In this document: positions 62,211 to 64,000 of the stretch, piece after piece
Position numbering within the stretch: position 1 is the stretch's first letter
Layout of the letters: each line of letters opens with the position of its first letter
The notes under the pieces: model-generated
Databases searched by the model: none
Told to the model about the DNA's origin: nothing
What the model saw: the letters and a program-made list of their open reading frames with translations, nothing else
Position numbers and translations under genes: made by a program
From: Streptomyces sp. RPT161
GTDB taxonomy: Bacteria; Actinomycetota; Actinomycetes; Streptomycetales; Streptomycetaceae
Assembly: GCF_027533845.1 (NCBI RefSeq)
Contig: NZ_JAPZVN010000010.1
Span: forward strand, 62,001-126,000
Direction of reading: 5' to 3'
Length of the DNA stretch: 64,000 bases

Positions 62211-62657
62211 CTACCCGATCCGTACGGTCGCCTGCCAGCGCTTGCCGTCGGACGTGCGACTGCTGAGCTGGACCGTTCCGGGTGCGGTTGCCACGAAGAC
62301 ACCGGGCGTCACGCCGACGGGCGGGGTGAGCACGCCGCTGTTGGCCGGGGCGAGGAGCTGCGGGGCGGAGCTGGTGACGGGACTCCACCGTGCCGACATC
62401 TGGGTGCCGTTGGCGGTGAGGAAGACATCGAGCTGCCCACCGACGCGAAGGCAGTACGTCCCGGAGTCGGTCTCGGTGAGCGTGCCCGCGGAGTGCGGCA
62501 GTTGGGCGGGCGGCAGCGTGCGACAGGCCACGGGACTTTGGGCAACGGCCTCATGACCGCATCCGGACAGCAACGCGGTCAGCGCCGCCAGTCCACCCAA
62601 CGCGCACGGCATACGCAGCTTCCCGCACTGCCTTCGTTCCGACTTCGTTCGCCGCAC
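62211..62657 (-). CDS. Lipoprotein of unknown function
   Basis: A 148-residue precursor. GTG at 62657 with AAGGA eight bases upstream opens a basic leader (RRTKSERRQCGKLRMP), a hydrophobic stretch (CALGGLAALTALLSGC) and a lipobox LLSGC with cysteine 33. The mature part is beta-rich (GTYCLRVGGQLDVFLTANGT, GVLTPPVGVTPGVFVATAPG), in the style of small immunoglobulin-like or inhibitor folds. Exported and anchored in the membrane; no family recognised. Confidence 0.75.
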   Translation of the reverse strand: MRRTKSERRQCGKLRMPCALGGLAALTALLSGCGHEAVAQSPVACRTLPPAQLPHSAGTLTETDSGTYCLRVGGQLDVFLTANGTQMSARWSPVTSSAPQLLAPANSGVLTPPVGVTPGVFVATAPGTVQLSSRTSDGKRWQATVRIG

Positions 62658-62766
62658 ACCATCACCATCCTTGACTGTCGCCGCGGGACATATCCCGTAT
62701 GGCCGTCGCTGCCCCTGCTCAAGCGAGGGACAGCGACGGCACTTCACCTGTGGTACGGAACGGGGC

Positions 62767-63780
62767 TCAGCCCTGGTTGCCCGAGCTGACGTAGTGGGTC
62801 ACACAACCGCCCGCGCCGCCGCTGAAGTTGTTGCTCCACAGCGACTGGACTGCGAAGTTGGCGCCGTTCAACGCGACGATGGACGACGCACCCTGCCCAC
62901 TGGAGACCCAGGCGCACTTGTCGCCGGTCTCGGACCCGGTCGAATCAACCCAACCGCTGCTGGGCGCCGGGTCGGTGAGGGTCTCGGCGTACTCGTGACC
63001 GCCGACGATGGTCACACCCTCGGTCGCCCCGTTGACCCCGCTGCTGCCGGTGGACACGAAGTTGGCACCGCACCCACTGCCCGCGTCGGGGACGTACGGC
63101 ATGTTGGTGTACGGCAGGTCGGCGCCGTTCGACGCGGTGGTGTGGTCGTGCCAGGCGCAGTAACTCGTCTTGAAGCCCTGCGGGACGACGCCGTGTGGTG
63201 CGTCGACGATGATCTCGACGTTGTCGCCCGATACGCCGAAGTGGGAAGCCGCCTTGACCGCTTCGGCGGCGATCTGCGACGAACTGGGCTTGGACGGTGC
63301 CTGGATTGAGCTGTCCAGCCAGGTGCCCGCGACGGGGTTGGACGCCGGATGTCCGACGGCTGTGCCCGCACCGTTGCACTGGGTGGTTCCGACGGCGACG
63401 CCCTCGCAGTACTGGGTCTGGCTGTTGGACCAGGCGTCACCGCTGCCGTAGGTGTGCTGGAAGAACGACAGCTGCAGCTTGGCTTCACCTGATGGGTCGT
63501 TGGTCACCGTGGAGCCGGTGCCCCACTGGTTTCCCCAATAGACGATGTAGATCGTGGGATTGGTGACGACGGACCCACCGCCGTACGCGAGGTTGCCCCC
63601 GGACGCCGAGGCCTTTGCCACGGCGCGGGAATGCGGGGCCATGGGATGAGCGGCCTTTGCGGACGCGCCGGCGGGCGCGGCGAAGAGCAGGGCGGATGCC
63701 GCCAGCGAGGCGGCCGCGATGGTGGCGAGGCCGGCGCGGCGCGACAGCATGTCTCTGGTGCGGGGTGTGCTCAGCAACAT
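62767..63780 (-). CDS. Secreted protein with HEYAE motif
   Basis: A 337-residue precursor. The signal peptide covers about residues 1-41 (SRRAGLATIAAASLAASALL, cleavage after AGASA). The mature chain contains NPTIYIVYWGNQWGTGSTVT, SGDNVEIIVDAPHGVVPQGF, four to six cysteines and VGGHEYAETLTDPAPSSGWV followed by SETGDKCAW. HE..E plus a distal E..D resembles metal sites of plant PHI-1/EXO-like secreted proteins and some zinc proteases; the assignment to either is tentative. ATG at 63780 follows AGAAGG. Extracellular. Confidence 0.78.
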   Translation of the reverse strand: MLLSTPRTRDMLSRRAGLATIAAASLAASALLFAAPAGASAKAAHPMAPHSRAVAKASASGGNLAYGGGSVVTNPTIYIVYWGNQWGTGSTVTNDPSGEAKLQLSFFQHTYGSGDAWSNSQTQYCEGVAVGTTQCNGAGTAVGHPASNPVAGTWLDSSIQAPSKPSSSQIAAEAVKAASHFGVSGDNVEIIVDAPHGVVPQGFKTSYCAWHDHTTASNGADLPYTNMPYVPDAGSGCGANFVSTGSSGVNGATEGVTIVGGHEYAETLTDPAPSSGWVDSTGSETGDKCAWVSSGQGASSIVALNGANFAVQSLWSNNFSGGAGGCVTHYVSSGNQG

Positions 63781-64000
63781 GGTGTCCTTCTGTGAGGGTT
63801 GCCAACAGGGGGCGATCGGGTCCGTCCGTCGGTGACGGGCGGCCCCCACGGTCATCCGTCGAGGGCGCGAAACACGCCGGCATGTTGTGCACATGACATT
63901 GCATGTGGCGACGTGTGGCGCGAGCGGGGATGACTGTGGAATCCGTGCCTTGGGGTGGGGGGATGGCCGGACGATGTTGATGGTTGCTGATGGTGTGCCA
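63781..64000. other. Upstream region of the secreted-protein gene
   Basis: No gene seen. It should contain the promoter of the minus-strand gene at 63780, but no convincing -35/-10 pair was identified by eye. Confidence 0.35.

Noticed and set aside
1-64000. Window as part of an antibiotic biosynthetic cluster
   Set aside because: Glycosyltransferase, SRPBCC and RmlD-like genes are all broken remnants and no PKS, NRPS, terpene or RiPP core gene was found.

Overview
The window reads as a high-GC actinomycete chromosome, most likely Streptomyces or a close relative. Codon third positions are strongly G/C, GTG and TTG starts preceded by GGAG-type ribosome sites are common, and the gene families are typical of that group: MmyB-type XRE regulators, a WXG100/amidase operon, a HelD/HelR helicase, a Trypco2/trypsin pair, DUF4265, DUF4291 and DUF6183 proteins, and SGNH and SnoaL-like enzymes. 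No rRNA, tRNA, CRISPR array or PKS/NRPS gene was seen. The density of broken transposases and gene fragments suits an accessory or subtelomeric chromosome arm.

Layout. 0-7 kb: an XRE regulator/aldo-keto reductase/hydrolase operon, a fused pair of gene remnants, and a HelR-like RNA polymerase recycling helicase. 7-15 kb: a methyltransferase, a small immunity-like cluster (Imm21, DUF4265 and two unknowns), a decayed helicase and a 2H phosphoesterase. 15-18 kb: phased repeats, then a translationally coupled WXG100 - amidase - membrane protein operon. 18-24 kb: frameshifted secreted-protein genes, a DUF7691-like gene, a decayed IS630 transposase and an intact amidase. 24.6-29.9 kb: a nested mobile element, in which an ISL3-type IS with 24-bp inverted ends has its transposase split by a 3.5-kb element carrying two coupled tyrosine recombinases (Tn554-like). 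29.9-32.1 kb: GNAT and an IMP dehydrogenase. 32.4-39.5 kb: transposon debris (Tn3, IS630, tyrosine recombinase tails) around a gene of unknown function, DUF4291 and a Trypco2 + trypsin-like protease operon. 39.7-44.6 kb: dienelactone hydrolase, carotenoid oxygenase remnant, and a Rox-like FAD monooxygenase divergent from its TetR regulator. 45-48.3 kb: DUF6183 and two unknown proteins. 49-53.6 kb: a LysR regulator divergent from a four-gene catabolic-looking operon. 54.5-64 kb: XRE/aldo-keto reductase, NUDIX, PadR/SGNH divergent from SnoaL, a tiny secreted peptide, a lipoprotein and a secreted protein.

How genes work together. Several units are regulator/enzyme pairs: XRE + AKR (twice), TetR + monooxygenase with a palindromic operator, LysR + operon, PadR + SnoaL with a palindromic operator. 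Conflict-type genes (WXG100 amidase, immunity-like proteins, Trypco2-trypsin, HelR) sit between mobile-element scars, as in a defence or resistance island. Many pseudogenes differ from an open frame by only one base, so both real decay and assembly error need considering. All identifications come from reading the sequence; no database search was run.
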